A DNA stretch of 64,000 nucleotides from Belnapia arida (lineage in GTDB: Bacteria > Pseudomonadota > Alphaproteobacteria > Acetobacterales > Acetobacteraceae), in NCBI RefSeq assembly GCF_016773205.1, contig NZ_JAETWB010000006.1, forward strand, positions 62,001 through 126,000. Reading direction: 5' to 3'. This document shows positions 35,145-44,075 of this stretch, one piece after another. Under the pieces are notes generated by a model, which searched no databases, was not told where the DNA came from, and saw only the letters and a program-made list of their open reading frames with translations. The position numbers and the translations under genes were made by a program. The number at the start of each line of letters is the position of its first letter. The stretch's first letter is position 1.

Positions 35145-35633
35145 ATGAGCAACGGCATCCAATTCGACCCGGAGGCGATTCGCGCCCTCGCCCAGATCCT
35201 GCGAGACACCGACCTGACCGAGATCGAGCTGGTCGAGAAGGACAGCCGCATCCGGGTGGCCCGGAAGCCCCCTGCCCCGCAGCAGGCTGCGGCGCCCATG
35301 GCCTGGCCTGCCGGCCTGCTGCCGCAAGCAGCCCCGCCAGCCGCCGCACCGGTCCTGTCCCCCGTCACCGTCGAGGCCGAGGTGCCGGATGCCAAGCACC
35401 CGGGCCTCGTCGCCTCGCCAATGGTCGGCGTCGCCTATCTTTCGCCGGAGCCGGGCCAGCCGAATTTCGTCACCGTCGGCGCCAAGGTGGCGCAGGGTCA
35501 GACCCTGCTGCTGATCGAAGCCATGAAGACCTTCAACCAGATCCGCGCGCCCCGCGCCGGCACCGTCACCCGCATCCTCGTCGAAACCGGCACGCCGGTC
35601 GAATATGGCGAGCCGCTGCTGATCGTCGAATAG
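35145..35633 (+). CDS. accB: Biotin carboxyl carrier protein of acetyl-CoA carboxylase
   Basis: 162 residues: an N-terminal helical part, a Pro/Ala-rich linker (about 43-75) and the biotinyl domain with the biotin lysine K128 in LIEAMKTFNQI. The thumb-type sequence before it (SPMVGVAYLSPEPGQPNFV) is that of AccB, not of a decarboxylase carrier. It is followed two bases after its stop by accC. Confidence 0.96.
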   Translation: MSNGIQFDPEAIRALAQILRDTDLTEIELVEKDSRIRVARKPPAPQQAAAPMAWPAGLLPQAAPPAAAPVLSPVTVEAEVPDAKHPGLVASPMVGVAYLSPEPGQPNFVTVGAKVAQGQTLLLIEAMKTFNQIRAPRAGTVTRILVETGTPVEYGEPLLIVE

Positions 35634-35635
35634 CC

Positions 35636-36988
35636 ATGTTCGGCAAGGTCCTGATCGCCAATCGCGGCGAGATCGCGCTGCGGGTCCACCGCGCCTGTCA
35701 GGAGATGGGCATCCGCACCGTCGCCGTGCATTCGACGGCCGATGCCTCCGCCATGCATGTGCGCCTCGCCGATGAGAGCGTCTGCATCGGCCCGCCCGCG
35801 GCGCGCGACAGCTACCTGAACGTCCCCGCCATCCTCTCGGCCGCCGCCATCACCGGCGCGGATGCGGTGCACCCCGGCTACGGCTTCCTCTCGGAGAACG
35901 CCTCCTTCGCCGAGATGGTGGAGGCCCATGGCCTCGCCTTCATCGGCCCCTCGCCCGCCCATATCCGCATGATGGGCGACAAGATCCAGGCGAAGGACGC
36001 GATGCGCCGGCTCGGCGTGCCGCTCGTCCCCGGCAGCCTCGGGGCGCTGGCCTCCATCGAGGAGGCGCGGCAGGTGGCGGCGGAGGTGAAGTACCCCGTC
36101 CTCATCAAGGCGGCCGCCGGCGGCGGCGGGCGCGGCATGAAGGTCGCCCGCTCGGAGGACGAGCTGGAGGAAGCCTGGCGCGTCGCCCGCACCGAGGCCA
36201 AGGCCGCCTTTGGCAATGACGAGGTCTATCTCGAGAAATACCTCGACCGGCCGCGCCATATCGAGCTGCAGGTCCTGGCGGACACCTACGGCAATGTCGT
36301 GCATTTCGGCGAGCGCGACTGCTCGCTCCAGCGCCGCCACCAGAAGCTGGTGGAGGAGGCCGGCTCCCCCGTGCTGAACGCCGCCGAGCGCGACGCGCTG
36401 GGCGCGCAGGTGACGCGGGCGCTGCGCGAGCTCGGATACCGCAACGCCGGCACGCTCGAGTTCCTCTGGCAGGACGGGCAGTTCGCCTTCATCGAGATGA
36501 ACACCCGCCTGCAGGTCGAGCATCCGGTGACGGAGATGGTCTGCGGCATCGACCTGGTGAAGGAGCAGCTCCGTGTCGCCGCCGGCGAGGCGCTGGGTTA
36601 CGAACAGTCGGAAATCCGCTTCCACGGCCATGCCATCGAATGCCGGATCACCGCCGAGGACCCCGACACCTTCGCCCCCTCCCCCGGCCGGGTGCACACC
36701 TATCACGCGCCGGGCGGGCTCGGGGTGCGCGTCGACAGCGCCCTCTACTCCGGCTACGCGGTGCCGCCGCATTACGACAGCCTGATCGCCAAGCTGGTCG
36801 TCCATGGCGCGACGCGGGCAGAAGCCATTGCCCGTCTGCGGCGATCCCTCGCCGAGATGGTGGTGGACGGCATCAAGACCACCCTGCCGCTGCACCTCGC
36901 CATCATGGAGGATCCGGAATTCCGGGCCGGCGACTACACCATCCATTGGCTCGAGCGCTTCGTCGCCCGCCGCCTCGCGCAGGGCTGA
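35636..36988 (+). CDS. accC: Biotin carboxylase subunit of acetyl-CoA carboxylase
   Basis: ATP-dependent carboxylation of the biotin on AccB, the first step in fatty acid synthesis. 450 residues, ATP-grasp. Visible blocks are KVLIANRGEIALRVHRAC, HPGYGFLSEN, the Gly-rich loop AAAGGGGRGMKV, ERDCSLQRRHQKLVEEAGSP, and EMNTRLQVEHPVTEMV with the catalytic Glu/Arg. The ATG at 35636 lies two bases past the accB stop. Confidence 0.97.
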   Translation: MFGKVLIANRGEIALRVHRACQEMGIRTVAVHSTADASAMHVRLADESVCIGPPAARDSYLNVPAILSAAAITGADAVHPGYGFLSENASFAEMVEAHGLAFIGPSPAHIRMMGDKIQAKDAMRRLGVPLVPGSLGALASIEEARQVAAEVKYPVLIKAAAGGGGRGMKVARSEDELEEAWRVARTEAKAAFGNDEVYLEKYLDRPRHIELQVLADTYGNVVHFGERDCSLQRRHQKLVEEAGSPVLNAAERDALGAQVTRALRELGYRNAGTLEFLWQDGQFAFIEMNTRLQVEHPVTEMVCGIDLVKEQLRVAAGEALGYEQSEIRFHGHAIECRITAEDPDTFAPSPGRVHTYHAPGGLGVRVDSALYSGYAVPPHYDSLIAKLVVHGATRAEAIARLRRSLAEMVVDGIKTTLPLHLAIMEDPEFRAGDYTIHWLERFVARRLAQG

Positions 36989-37034
36989 CAGGGAAACGGT
37001 GGCGACGGGTGAGGCGGCTGGCTATGCTGCCCCC

Positions 37035-37142
37035 ATGCCGCGCCACAGCATCGCCGAGGCGAAGGAGCGCTTCCCCCATCGAACCGGCCAGGGTGGCCTC
37101 ACGCGCGATGGCGCCTCGCCCCGGTCGGCCGCCCCCGCATGA
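37035..37142 (+). pseudogene. Fragment resembling a Phd/YefM antitoxin N-terminus
   Basis: A 35-codon frame reading [19 protein letters not shown]. The SIAEAKERF motif is what opens Phd/YefM-type antitoxins, but the rest is unlike them and the frame ends early. The stop overlaps the aat start as ATGA, so it could also be a short leader ORF coupled to aat. No toxin gene is adjacent. Confidence 0.35.
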
Positions 37143-37810
37143 GCCGCCGCCATATCGACATCACGCCGGAGCTGATGCTCCGCGCCTATCGCGCGGGGCT
37201 CTTCCCCATGGCGGAGAGCCGCGGCGGCGACCGGCTTTACTGGCTGGACCCGGAGCGGCGCGGGGTCATCCCGCTCGATGAGGGCTTCCACCTGCCGCGG
37301 CGGCTGCTGCGCACCGTCCTCTCCGGTCCCTACGAGGTCACCGCCGACCGTGACTTCGCCGCCGCCATTGCCGGCTGCGCCGCCGCGGCGCCGGGGCGGG
37401 AGGACACCTGGATCAACCCGGAGATCGAGCATCTCTTCCTCGCGCTCCACAAGCAGGGACACGCGCATTCCATCGAGGTCTGGCAGGAGGGGCGGCTGGT
37501 CGGCGGGCTGTACGGTGTCGTCCTCGGCGCCGCCTTCTTCGGCGAGAGCATGTTCAGCCGGGCGCGGGATGCCTCGAAGGTGGCGCTGGTGCATCTGGTC
37601 GCGCGCCTCCGCCTGGGCGGCTTCATCCTTCTCGACAGCCAGTTCCTGACCGAGCACCTGGCCCAGTTCGGCGCCCATGAGATTCCCCGCCCCGACTACA
37701 AGCGCCGCCTCGCCCAAGCGGTGACAATGCGCGCCGAATGGTACATCGCCCCCGATTCCGGCCTACTGGACGCCGAGATCCGCGCCCTCCGCCCCGCCCC
37801 ACATGGATGA
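37139..37810 (+). CDS. aat: Leucyl/phenylalanyl-tRNA-protein transferase
   Basis: Adds Leu or Phe to N-terminal Arg/Lys of proteins, marking them for ClpAP via ClpS (N-end rule). 223 residues. Signatures are [18 protein letters not shown], the aromatic [40 protein letters not shown], and [18 protein letters not shown] with [16 protein letters not shown]. It overlaps the downstream methylase gene by eight bases. Confidence 0.96.
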   Translation: MSRRHIDITPELMLRAYRAGLFPMAESRGGDRLYWLDPERRGVIPLDEGFHLPRRLLRTVLSGPYEVTADRDFAAAIAGCAAAAPGREDTWINPEIEHLFLALHKQGHAHSIEVWQEGRLVGGLYGVVLGAAFFGESMFSRARDASKVALVHLVARLRLGGFILLDSQFLTEHLAQFGAHEIPRPDYKRRLAQAVTMRAEWYIAPDSGLLDAEIRALRPAPHG

Positions 37811-38576
37811 GGCGACGGAGGCCCCGCCGCGCGCTAGGCGGGTCCAGGGCGGCAGCGCGACGGCGGATGTGGTGCTCTCTGCCCATGCCGGAGGGAATGC
37901 CGCGCTCTTCCCGCGCATCCTGGCGCTGCACGTCCCGCCCGGCGCGCTCATTGCCGATGTCACCTATGGCCAGGGCGTCTTCTGGCAGCAGGTGCCGGAG
38001 GGGCTCTACCGGGTCCTGCCCTCCGACCTCGCCACCGGGACGGATTGCCGCGCCCTCCCCTATGCCGATGGCAGCCTCGACGCCCTGGTGCTCGACCCGC
38101 CCTATATGGAAGGGCTGCTCCGACCGAAATCCGCTACGCGCGGCGGGCTCGGCAGCCATGCCGGACTTCGCACCTATTACGCCGCCGGCGGCGAGGGTGC
38201 GGCGCCGGGCGGCGGACGTTGGCATCAGGCGGTGCTCGACCTCTACCTCGCCGCCGCCGCCGAGGCGCGGCGGGTGCTCCGCGACCACGGCATCCTCATC
38301 GTCAAATGCCAGGACGAGGTCAGCGCCAACCGGCAGGAGCTGACCCATGTGCAGATCGTCACCGGCCTTGCCGAGCTCGGCTTCTATGCTCGCGACCTCT
38401 TCGTGCTGGTCCGGCCCAACCGGCCGGGGGTGGCGCGCCTGCTCCGCCAGGTGCATGCGCGGAAGAACCACAGCTATTTCCTGGTCTTCCAGAAGGTCCC
38501 GCCCGGCCAGTCCGTCGCCCGCTACCGGACCCGGGCCCTGATCCTCCGCGCGCCGGGCTTGGCGACGGGCGCGTAA
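37803..38576 (+). CDS. DPPY-motif methyltransferase (DNA adenine/cytosine-N4 type), orphan
   Basis: 257 residues with a SAM-dependent amino-methyltransferase core. DPPY lies in [13 protein letters not shown], a weak SAM motif in [13 protein letters not shown] precedes it, and an [17 protein letters not shown] strand follows. The target recognition region would be the insert between the DPPY and the KCQD strand. No restriction enzyme is adjacent. It may be a solitary DNA methylase or an RNA methylase. It overlaps aat by eight bases, suggesting a resident chromosomal gene. Confidence 0.7.
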   Translation: MDEATEAPPRARRVQGGSATADVVLSAHAGGNAALFPRILALHVPPGALIADVTYGQGVFWQQVPEGLYRVLPSDLATGTDCRALPYADGSLDALVLDPPYMEGLLRPKSATRGGLGSHAGLRTYYAAGGEGAAPGGGRWHQAVLDLYLAAAAEARRVLRDHGILIVKCQDEVSANRQELTHVQIVTGLAELGFYARDLFVLVRPNRPGVARLLRQVHARKNHSYFLVFQKVPPGQSVARYRTRALILRAPGLATGA

Positions 38577-38616
38577 GGGCGCAAGAAGCGCCCCCGTTTC
38601 CCCCTGGGAGCCCTCG

Positions 38617-39864
38617 ATGTCCGACCGCCTCTCCCTCCCCAAGGACCGCATCCGCGTCCTCCTGCTGGAAGGCATTTCCGACAGCGCGGTGGAGCTGCTG
38701 GCAGCCGCCGGCTACGAGAACGTCACCCGCATGCCGAAGGCGCTGGACGGGCCCGACCTCATCAAGGCGCTGCACGGCATCCACCTCCTCGGCATTCGCT
38801 CGCGCACGCAGCTGACGGCGGCGGCGCTGGAGGCGGCGGACCGGCTGATCGCGGTCGGATGCTTCTGCATCGGCACCAACCAGGTCGATCTCGCAACGGC
38901 GGCGCTCCGTGCCATCCCCGTCTTCAACGCCCCATTCTCCAACACCCGCTCGGTCGCCGAACTGGTCATGGGCGAGGTGGTGATGCTGCTCCGCGGCATC
39001 CCGGACCGCTCCCGCTCCGCGCATCAAGGCGGCTGGGACAAGTCGGCCGAGGGCAGCTACGAGGTGCGCGGCCGCACCCTCGGCATCGTCGGCTACGGCA
39101 ATATCGGCAGCCAGCTCTCGGTCCTCGCCGAGGCCTTCGGCATGCGGGTGATCTATTTCGACCACACCACCAAGCTGCCGCATGGCAATGCCCGGCCCTG
39201 CGCCAGCCTCGGCGACCTGCTGGCCGAGGCCGACATCGTCACCCTGCATGTGCCGGAGACGCCGGAGACGGTCGGCATGATCGGCCCGGCCCAGGTCGCC
39301 CGGATGAAGACCGGCTCCATCCTCATCAACAATGCCCGCGGCTCCCTGGTCGATCTCGAAGCCGTTGCCCAGGCCCTGCGCGACCGCCACCTGCTCGGCT
39401 TCGCCGCCGATGTCTTCCCGGTGGAGCCGGCCCGCAACGGCGAGCCGTTCAAGAGCCCGGTGCAGGGCCTGCCCAACGTCATCCTGACCCCGCATATCGG
39501 CGGCAGCACGCAGGAAGCGCAGTCCCGCATCGGCCAGGAGGTGGCGCGGACGCTGATCGACTTCAGCGACACCGGCGCCACCATGGGGGCGGTGAATTTC
39601 CCGCAGGTCCAGCTGCCGGCCAGGGCGACCGGCGCGCGCTGGATCCATGTCCACCGTGACGCACCGGGCGTGCTCTCCCGCATCAACGAGGCCTTCGGCC
39701 GGCGCGGCCTCAACATCGCCGCGCAGTACTACCAGACCCAGGCCGAGCTGGGTTACGTCGTGGTCGAGAGCGTCGAGGCGCGGGATCAGGCGGAGGCGAT
39801 CCTCGCCGAGCTGCGTGCCCTGCCCGGCACGGTGCGGGCAAGGCTGATCTACGAGCGGGAGTAG
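38617..39864 (+). CDS. serA: D-3-phosphoglycerate dehydrogenase SerA
   Basis: First step of serine synthesis. 415 residues, E. coli-type: NAD-binding GIVGYGNIGSQLSVLAEAFG, catalytic Arg in INNARGSLVD, Glu in the ADVFPVEPARNGEPF block, and His in LTPHIGGSTQEAQ. A C-terminal ACT domain (about 335-415) usually binds serine for feedback inhibition. It is convergent with the next gene, with only five bases between stops. Confidence 0.95.
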   Translation: MSDRLSLPKDRIRVLLLEGISDSAVELLAAAGYENVTRMPKALDGPDLIKALHGIHLLGIRSRTQLTAAALEAADRLIAVGCFCIGTNQVDLATAALRAIPVFNAPFSNTRSVAELVMGEVVMLLRGIPDRSRSAHQGGWDKSAEGSYEVRGRTLGIVGYGNIGSQLSVLAEAFGMRVIYFDHTTKLPHGNARPCASLGDLLAEADIVTLHVPETPETVGMIGPAQVARMKTGSILINNARGSLVDLEAVAQALRDRHLLGFAADVFPVEPARNGEPFKSPVQGLPNVILTPHIGGSTQEAQSRIGQEVARTLIDFSDTGATMGAVNFPQVQLPARATGARWIHVHRDAPGVLSRINEAFGRRGLNIAAQYYQTQAELGYVVVESVEARDQAEAILAELRALPGTVRARLIYERE

Positions 39865-39869
39865 GCCTC

Positions 39870-40898
39870 CTACCGCATCGGCGGCGCCACCATCAGCCCG
39901 CCGCGGGTCCAGAGGTCGTTGAGGCCCCGCGGCAGGCCGACAGGGCTGTCCTTGCCGAGATGCCGGTCGTAGATCTCGCCGTAATTCCCCACGGCCCTGA
40001 TCGCGTTCAGCAGCCAGGCCCGGTCGAGCCCGAGCGTCGGCCCCAGCTCGCCGGTCTTCCCCAGCAGCCGCTGCACAGCCGGGCTCGGGCTTTCCGCCAG
40101 CATCCGCTCCGCATTGCCGCGGGTGACGCCGAGCTCCTCCGCTTCCACCAGCCCGAAGACGACATACCGGACGATGTCGAACCACTGGTCGTCGCCCTGC
40201 CGGACGGAGGGAGAATAAGGCTCCTTGCTGATCCGCTCCGGCAGCAGCACATGCCGCGCCGGTTCGGGGAAGGCGCTGCGCACGGAGGCGAGCTGGCTGG
40301 CATCGCCGGTGTAGCTGTCGCAGCGATTGCTCTCATAGGCCCGGCGCGCCTCGTCCTTGTCGGCGAAGATCACCGGGGTGAAGCGGATTCCCTGGGTGCG
40401 CGACCAGTCCTGCAGGTTCAGCTCATGCGTGCTGGCGGAGACGAAGCAGATGGCGGCGCCGTCGAGCTGGCGGGCGCTGGTAATGCCGCTCTCGGCATGC
40501 ACAAGGAAGCCCTGGCCGTCATAGAAATTGGGCGCGGTGAAATTAAGCCCCAGCATCGAATCCCGCGCAAAGGTCCAGGTCGTCGTCCGCGTCAGCACGT
40601 CGACCTGGCCCGAGCCGAGGGCCGGGAAGCGGTTCTGCCCGGTGAGGTGCTGCCAGACCAGGCGGTCCGGGCTGCCGAGGACGGCGGCGGCGATGGCACG
40701 GCAGAGATCGGTATCCATCCCCTGCCAGACGCCGCGGCTGTCCGGCTGGCTCCAGGCCGGGTCGCCGGTCGAGATGCCGCAGGAGAGCGCGCCACGGGCC
40801 CGCACGGCGGTCAGCGTCGGCCCCGGGCTCGATGCCTGCTGCGCGGCGGCGATCCCCGGCGCCAGCAGCGCCAGGGTGAAAAAGGCATGTCTCAACAT
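39870..40898 (-). CDS. Amino-acid ABC transporter solute-binding protein (AapJ-like), without its transporter
   Basis: 342 residues with a signal peptide (FFTLALLAPGIAAAQQ) and a family 3 SBP fold: VRARGALSCGIST, the GMDTDLCRAIAAAVLG block, and FTAPNFYDGQGFLV. Long family-3 proteins of this size are typical of AapJ/BztA, which bind several L-amino acids. No matching permease or ATPase is adjacent. Its leftward neighbours are a TRAP system. ATG 40898 gives a clean signal peptide. Confidence 0.85.
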   Translation of the reverse strand: MLRHAFFTLALLAPGIAAAQQASSPGPTLTAVRARGALSCGISTGDPAWSQPDSRGVWQGMDTDLCRAIAAAVLGSPDRLVWQHLTGQNRFPALGSGQVDVLTRTTTWTFARDSMLGLNFTAPNFYDGQGFLVHAESGITSARQLDGAAICFVSASTHELNLQDWSRTQGIRFTPVIFADKDEARRAYESNRCDSYTGDASQLASVRSAFPEPARHVLLPERISKEPYSPSVRQGDDQWFDIVRYVVFGLVEAEELGVTRGNAERMLAESPSPAVQRLLGKTGELGPTLGLDRAWLLNAIRAVGNYGEIYDRHLGKDSPVGLPRGLNDLWTRGGLMVAPPMR

Positions 40899-40915
40899 CG
40901 ATACTCTCCGCAGGG

Positions 40916-42832
40916 TCAGGGCTGCACCGGCCGTGGCAGGCGCACAAGTTGCACCGCACCGATCAGCCCCGGAACGCCGAGCGCCACCGCCAGCCGCACG
41001 AGGTCCGGCACGCCATGGTAGAAGGCAGCGAAGAGCCCCGCCCCGCCCAGCAGCAACCGCGAGGCCCAACCCATCGGCCGCAGCAGGAAGCCGGCATAGG
41101 CCGCGCAGATCGCCGTCAGCGCTCCCACCTGGATCGCCGTCGCAGTGACGATGTCGGCAAGCGAGCCGCGCAGCATGATCCCCGGGTCGTAGAGGAAGGC
41201 GAAGCCCACGGTGAAGCCGGCGATGCCGAGCCGCGTCGCATGGTTGCTGGAGATCAGCGGCGACGCCTTGGCGATGGCCGCGGCGGCGAAGGCCGCTGCC
41301 GCCACGGGCGGCGAGGCATCGGCCAGCACCGCGAAATAGAAGACGAAGAGATGCGCCGGCAGCAGCAGGTCCCCCGGCGGGACGCCGAGCGCCTTGCTCC
41401 CGAGTTCGAGGATCTGCGGCACGCCGATGGCAGCGGCGATGATGTAGCTCGGCGTGGTCGGGATGCCCATGCCGAGGATGAGGACGGTGACCGCCAGCAG
41501 GATGAGCAGCAGCGCGAAATTCCCCGCCGCCAGGTCCTTGATGATGCCGCCCAGCGCCACGACCAGCCCCGTCGCCGTCAGCGCAGAGACGACGATCCCG
41601 GCGCCGGCGATGGAGACGGCGAGCGGCGCCATGGTGAGGCCGGCATTGGTCAGGCTCTCCAGCACCTGCCGCCAGCCCATGCGGCTGCGGCGGCGGAGCG
41701 CGGCGATGCCCACCATGGCGAGGGTGGCGACGAAGGCGGCGTAATTGCCGCTCCAGCGGTCCGTCATCATCCAGACCAGCACGGCGATCGGGATGACGAG
41801 ATGCGCATCCTGCGCCACCTCGCGCCAAGCGGGGATGTCGCGCAGGGCCATCGGCGCCATGCCGGCCTTCTTCGCCTCGAAATGCACCGCGGCGAGGATG
41901 GCGAAGTAGTAGAGGATGGCGCCTATGGTGGCGGCGACGACGATCTCGCCATAGGCGATGCCGGTGATCTCGGCGAGGACGAAGGCCGCCGCCCCCATCA
42001 CCGGCGGCATCAGCGCCCCGCCGACCGAGGCCGCGCTCTCGATCCCGGCGGCGACCGTCGGCTTGTAGCCGATGCGGATCATCAGCGGGATGGTCATGGC
42101 GCCGGTGGTGATGACGTTGGAGACGCTGCTGCCGCTCATCGTGCCGAACAGGCCGGAGGTGACTACGGCGACCTTGGCCGGTCCGCCGGAGAAGCGCCCC
42201 GCCGCCGCCGCACCGAGATTGCTGAACAGCCGCCCCGTCCCGCTGCCCTGCATGAAGGCGCCGAAGACGATGAAGACGGCGATGGTCGTCGCCACGATCC
42301 CGGTGAGCGGCCCATAGACGCCGCCCGCCGTCGGCACCAGCCAAGAGGCCTCCAGGATCTCCGCCACCGAGAAGGGCCGGCTGTTCAGGATGCCCGGGAT
42401 ATGATGGCCGAAGGCCATGTAGGCGATCGAGATGAGGATCATCCAGGCGAGCCCCACCTCCACCGCGCGGCGCGTCGCCTCCAGCAGCGTGACGATGGCG
42501 AGGATGGCGAGCACCGCCATCTCGGTGCCGAAGGGATCGACATATTCCATCCGGTCCGAGACCGCGGCCCAATGCCACATCACCCAGCCATGCGGCGCCG
42601 CCGCGGCGAGCACCCAGAGCCAATCGATGAGGCTCGGCCGCCGCGCCGGCGACCGGCCGGGCCGCGCCGGAAAAAGCAGGAAGAGTGGCGGAACGAAGAC
42701 CAGCAGGTGGAAGGCGCGGAGCGTAATCGGCTCAGGGAAGCCGAACCCGCCCCAATAGAGATGGATGGCGGAGGCCGCAGCCAGCCAGAGGGTGACGATC
42801 AGCTTCAGGGGGCCGGCAAGGTCGCGCATCAT
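40916..42832 (-). CDS. TRAP transporter fused permease (DctQM), TAXI type
   Basis: 638-residue membrane protein with the small DctQ-like domain fused to the large DctM domain. About 15 or more hydrophobic helices are present. Family blocks are GSGTGRLFSNLG, KVAVVTSGLFGTMSGSSVSNVI, IESAASVGGALMPPVMG and ILGMGIPTTPSYII. Fused permeases of this type work with TAXI solute-binding proteins, and one follows upstream (42871-43860) with a 38-base gap. The substrate is probably an organic anion such as glutamate or a dicarboxylate. Confidence 0.92.
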   Translation of the reverse strand: MMRDLAGPLKLIVTLWLAAASAIHLYWGGFGFPEPITLRAFHLLVFVPPLFLLFPARPGRSPARRPSLIDWLWVLAAAAPHGWVMWHWAAVSDRMEYVDPFGTEMAVLAILAIVTLLEATRRAVEVGLAWMILISIAYMAFGHHIPGILNSRPFSVAEILEASWLVPTAGGVYGPLTGIVATTIAVFIVFGAFMQGSGTGRLFSNLGAAAAGRFSGGPAKVAVVTSGLFGTMSGSSVSNVITTGAMTIPLMIRIGYKPTVAAGIESAASVGGALMPPVMGAAAFVLAEITGIAYGEIVVAATIGAILYYFAILAAVHFEAKKAGMAPMALRDIPAWREVAQDAHLVIPIAVLVWMMTDRWSGNYAAFVATLAMVGIAALRRRSRMGWRQVLESLTNAGLTMAPLAVSIAGAGIVVSALTATGLVVALGGIIKDLAAGNFALLLILLAVTVLILGMGIPTTPSYIIAAAIGVPQILELGSKALGVPPGDLLLPAHLFVFYFAVLADASPPVAAAAFAAAAIAKASPLISSNHATRLGIAGFTVGFAFLYDPGIMLRGSLADIVTATAIQVGALTAICAAYAGFLLRPMGWASRLLLGGAGLFAAFYHGVPDLVRLAVALGVPGLIGAVQLVRLPRPVQP

Positions 42833-42870
42833 GGCCTCAAACTATGCAAGGACCTTGCCGGTCCGGCGTG

Positions 42871-43860
42871 TCAGGAGAGGATGCCAGCCTCCTTGAAGGC
42901 CTTGATCCCGCCCGGATGCAGCGGCAGGCCCTGATACTTCACCGCGGCCGCCGGGTCCCAGGCGCCCATGCTGGCATGGATGGAGACAAGGCGCTGGCCC
43001 TTGCTGCGTATCAGCGTGCGGACGACCTTGTAGGCGACCTCCTCGGGCACGCTCTCATGCAGCATGAGCACGCTGTCCATCATCGTCACCGGCACGTCGC
43101 CCGATTGCAGCGAGGGATAGGTCGCGGCCGGCAGCACCCCTTCGGCATAGTTGTACTGGTCGATCAGGTGGCGGCGGATATCCGCGGGAAACTCCACCAG
43201 CTTGCCGGCCCGCCGCCCCTGCGCGATCTCGGTGAAGATCGCCGCCGGCTTGGCCAGCGCGACGAAGAGGTAATCCACCTGCCCGTCCGAATAGGCCGAG
43301 CCGATATCGGCATAGCTGCCGTTCAGGTAGCGCCCGCCGTCCGACCTGATCTTGTCGGGGCTGGTGCCGAGGAATTTCAGGATGCGCTGCAGCGTCATCT
43401 CGTCGGTCGAGGAGCGTTGCGGGCAGGCGATGCGCAACCCCTTCTGCGTCAGGATGGAGCGCATGTCCTCCGGTCCGCCATCGGTGCGGCGGAGGAAGTG
43501 GAATTCGGTCGGTGAGTAGCCGGAGCCGAGGCAACGCAGCGCCTCATGCTTCTCCGAATAGGGCTCCGTCCCTGCCCGGGCGGCGGCGGCGAAGGTATCG
43601 ATGCCCCAGCCCATCGGCGACTGGCCGCGGTTCACCCGTGTCGAATTGGCCAGGCCCCCGCCCGGGACGACGCGGATCTGCACGTCCGGGTTCTCGTCCT
43701 TGATGAGGGCGGAGAGGCCGGCGGCCATGGTGTACCAGCCGCCGCCGAGCGAGCCCGCCACCCATTCCAACGTCTGCTGCGCCCGCGCCGTGCGGATGAA
43801 AGGCAAGGCCAGGGCGCCGCCGACCAGGCTGCGCCGCGTCCAGATCAGGCTCATCGTCAT
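42871..43860 (-). CDS. TAXI-family TRAP solute-binding protein
   Basis: 329 residues with a Tat-like opening (WTRRSLVGGALALPF, then ARAQQ). TAXI fold blocks are VAGSLGGGWYTMAAGLSALI, a VPGGGLANSTRVNRGQSPMGWG segment and HASMGAWDPAAAV near the end. It is transcribed first, ahead of the fused DctQM permease. Confidence 0.9.
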   Translation of the reverse strand: MTMSLIWTRRSLVGGALALPFIRTARAQQTLEWVAGSLGGGWYTMAAGLSALIKDENPDVQIRVVPGGGLANSTRVNRGQSPMGWGIDTFAAAARAGTEPYSEKHEALRCLGSGYSPTEFHFLRRTDGGPEDMRSILTQKGLRIACPQRSSTDEMTLQRILKFLGTSPDKIRSDGGRYLNGSYADIGSAYSDGQVDYLFVALAKPAAIFTEIAQGRRAGKLVEFPADIRRHLIDQYNYAEGVLPAATYPSLQSGDVPVTMMDSVLMLHESVPEEVAYKVVRTLIRSKGQRLVSIHASMGAWDPAAAVKYQGLPLHPGGIKAFKEAGILS

Positions 43861-43974
43861 TCTCCCAGCCGGAACCGGGGCGGGATCATGCGGCCGTGAG
43901 CACGCGGCCGCAACTGGCCTTGGGCCGTGACCAGCGATCGCCGGTCGCGGCCCGCCATGGCCCTAGTCGCACGC

Positions 43975-44075
43975 TTCACGCCTCCGGGCGGTGGCACCCT
44001 TCGGCGATCGCGCTCAGGTGCTGGTCACGCGATTCACGCCTCCGGGCGGTGGCGCCCTTCGGCGATCGCGCTCAG
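43975..44075. repeat. Two direct copies of a 43-base repeat
   Basis: Copies at 43975-44017 and 44033-44075 differ at one base (A or G in GGCxCCC). They share TTCACGCCTCCGGGCGGTGG, then CCCTTCGGCGATCGCGCTCAG, and are offset by 58 bases. The second copy contains the stop codon of the UspA gene. The left half of the gap (43861-43974) has no gene. The duplication looks recent. Confidence 0.85.
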
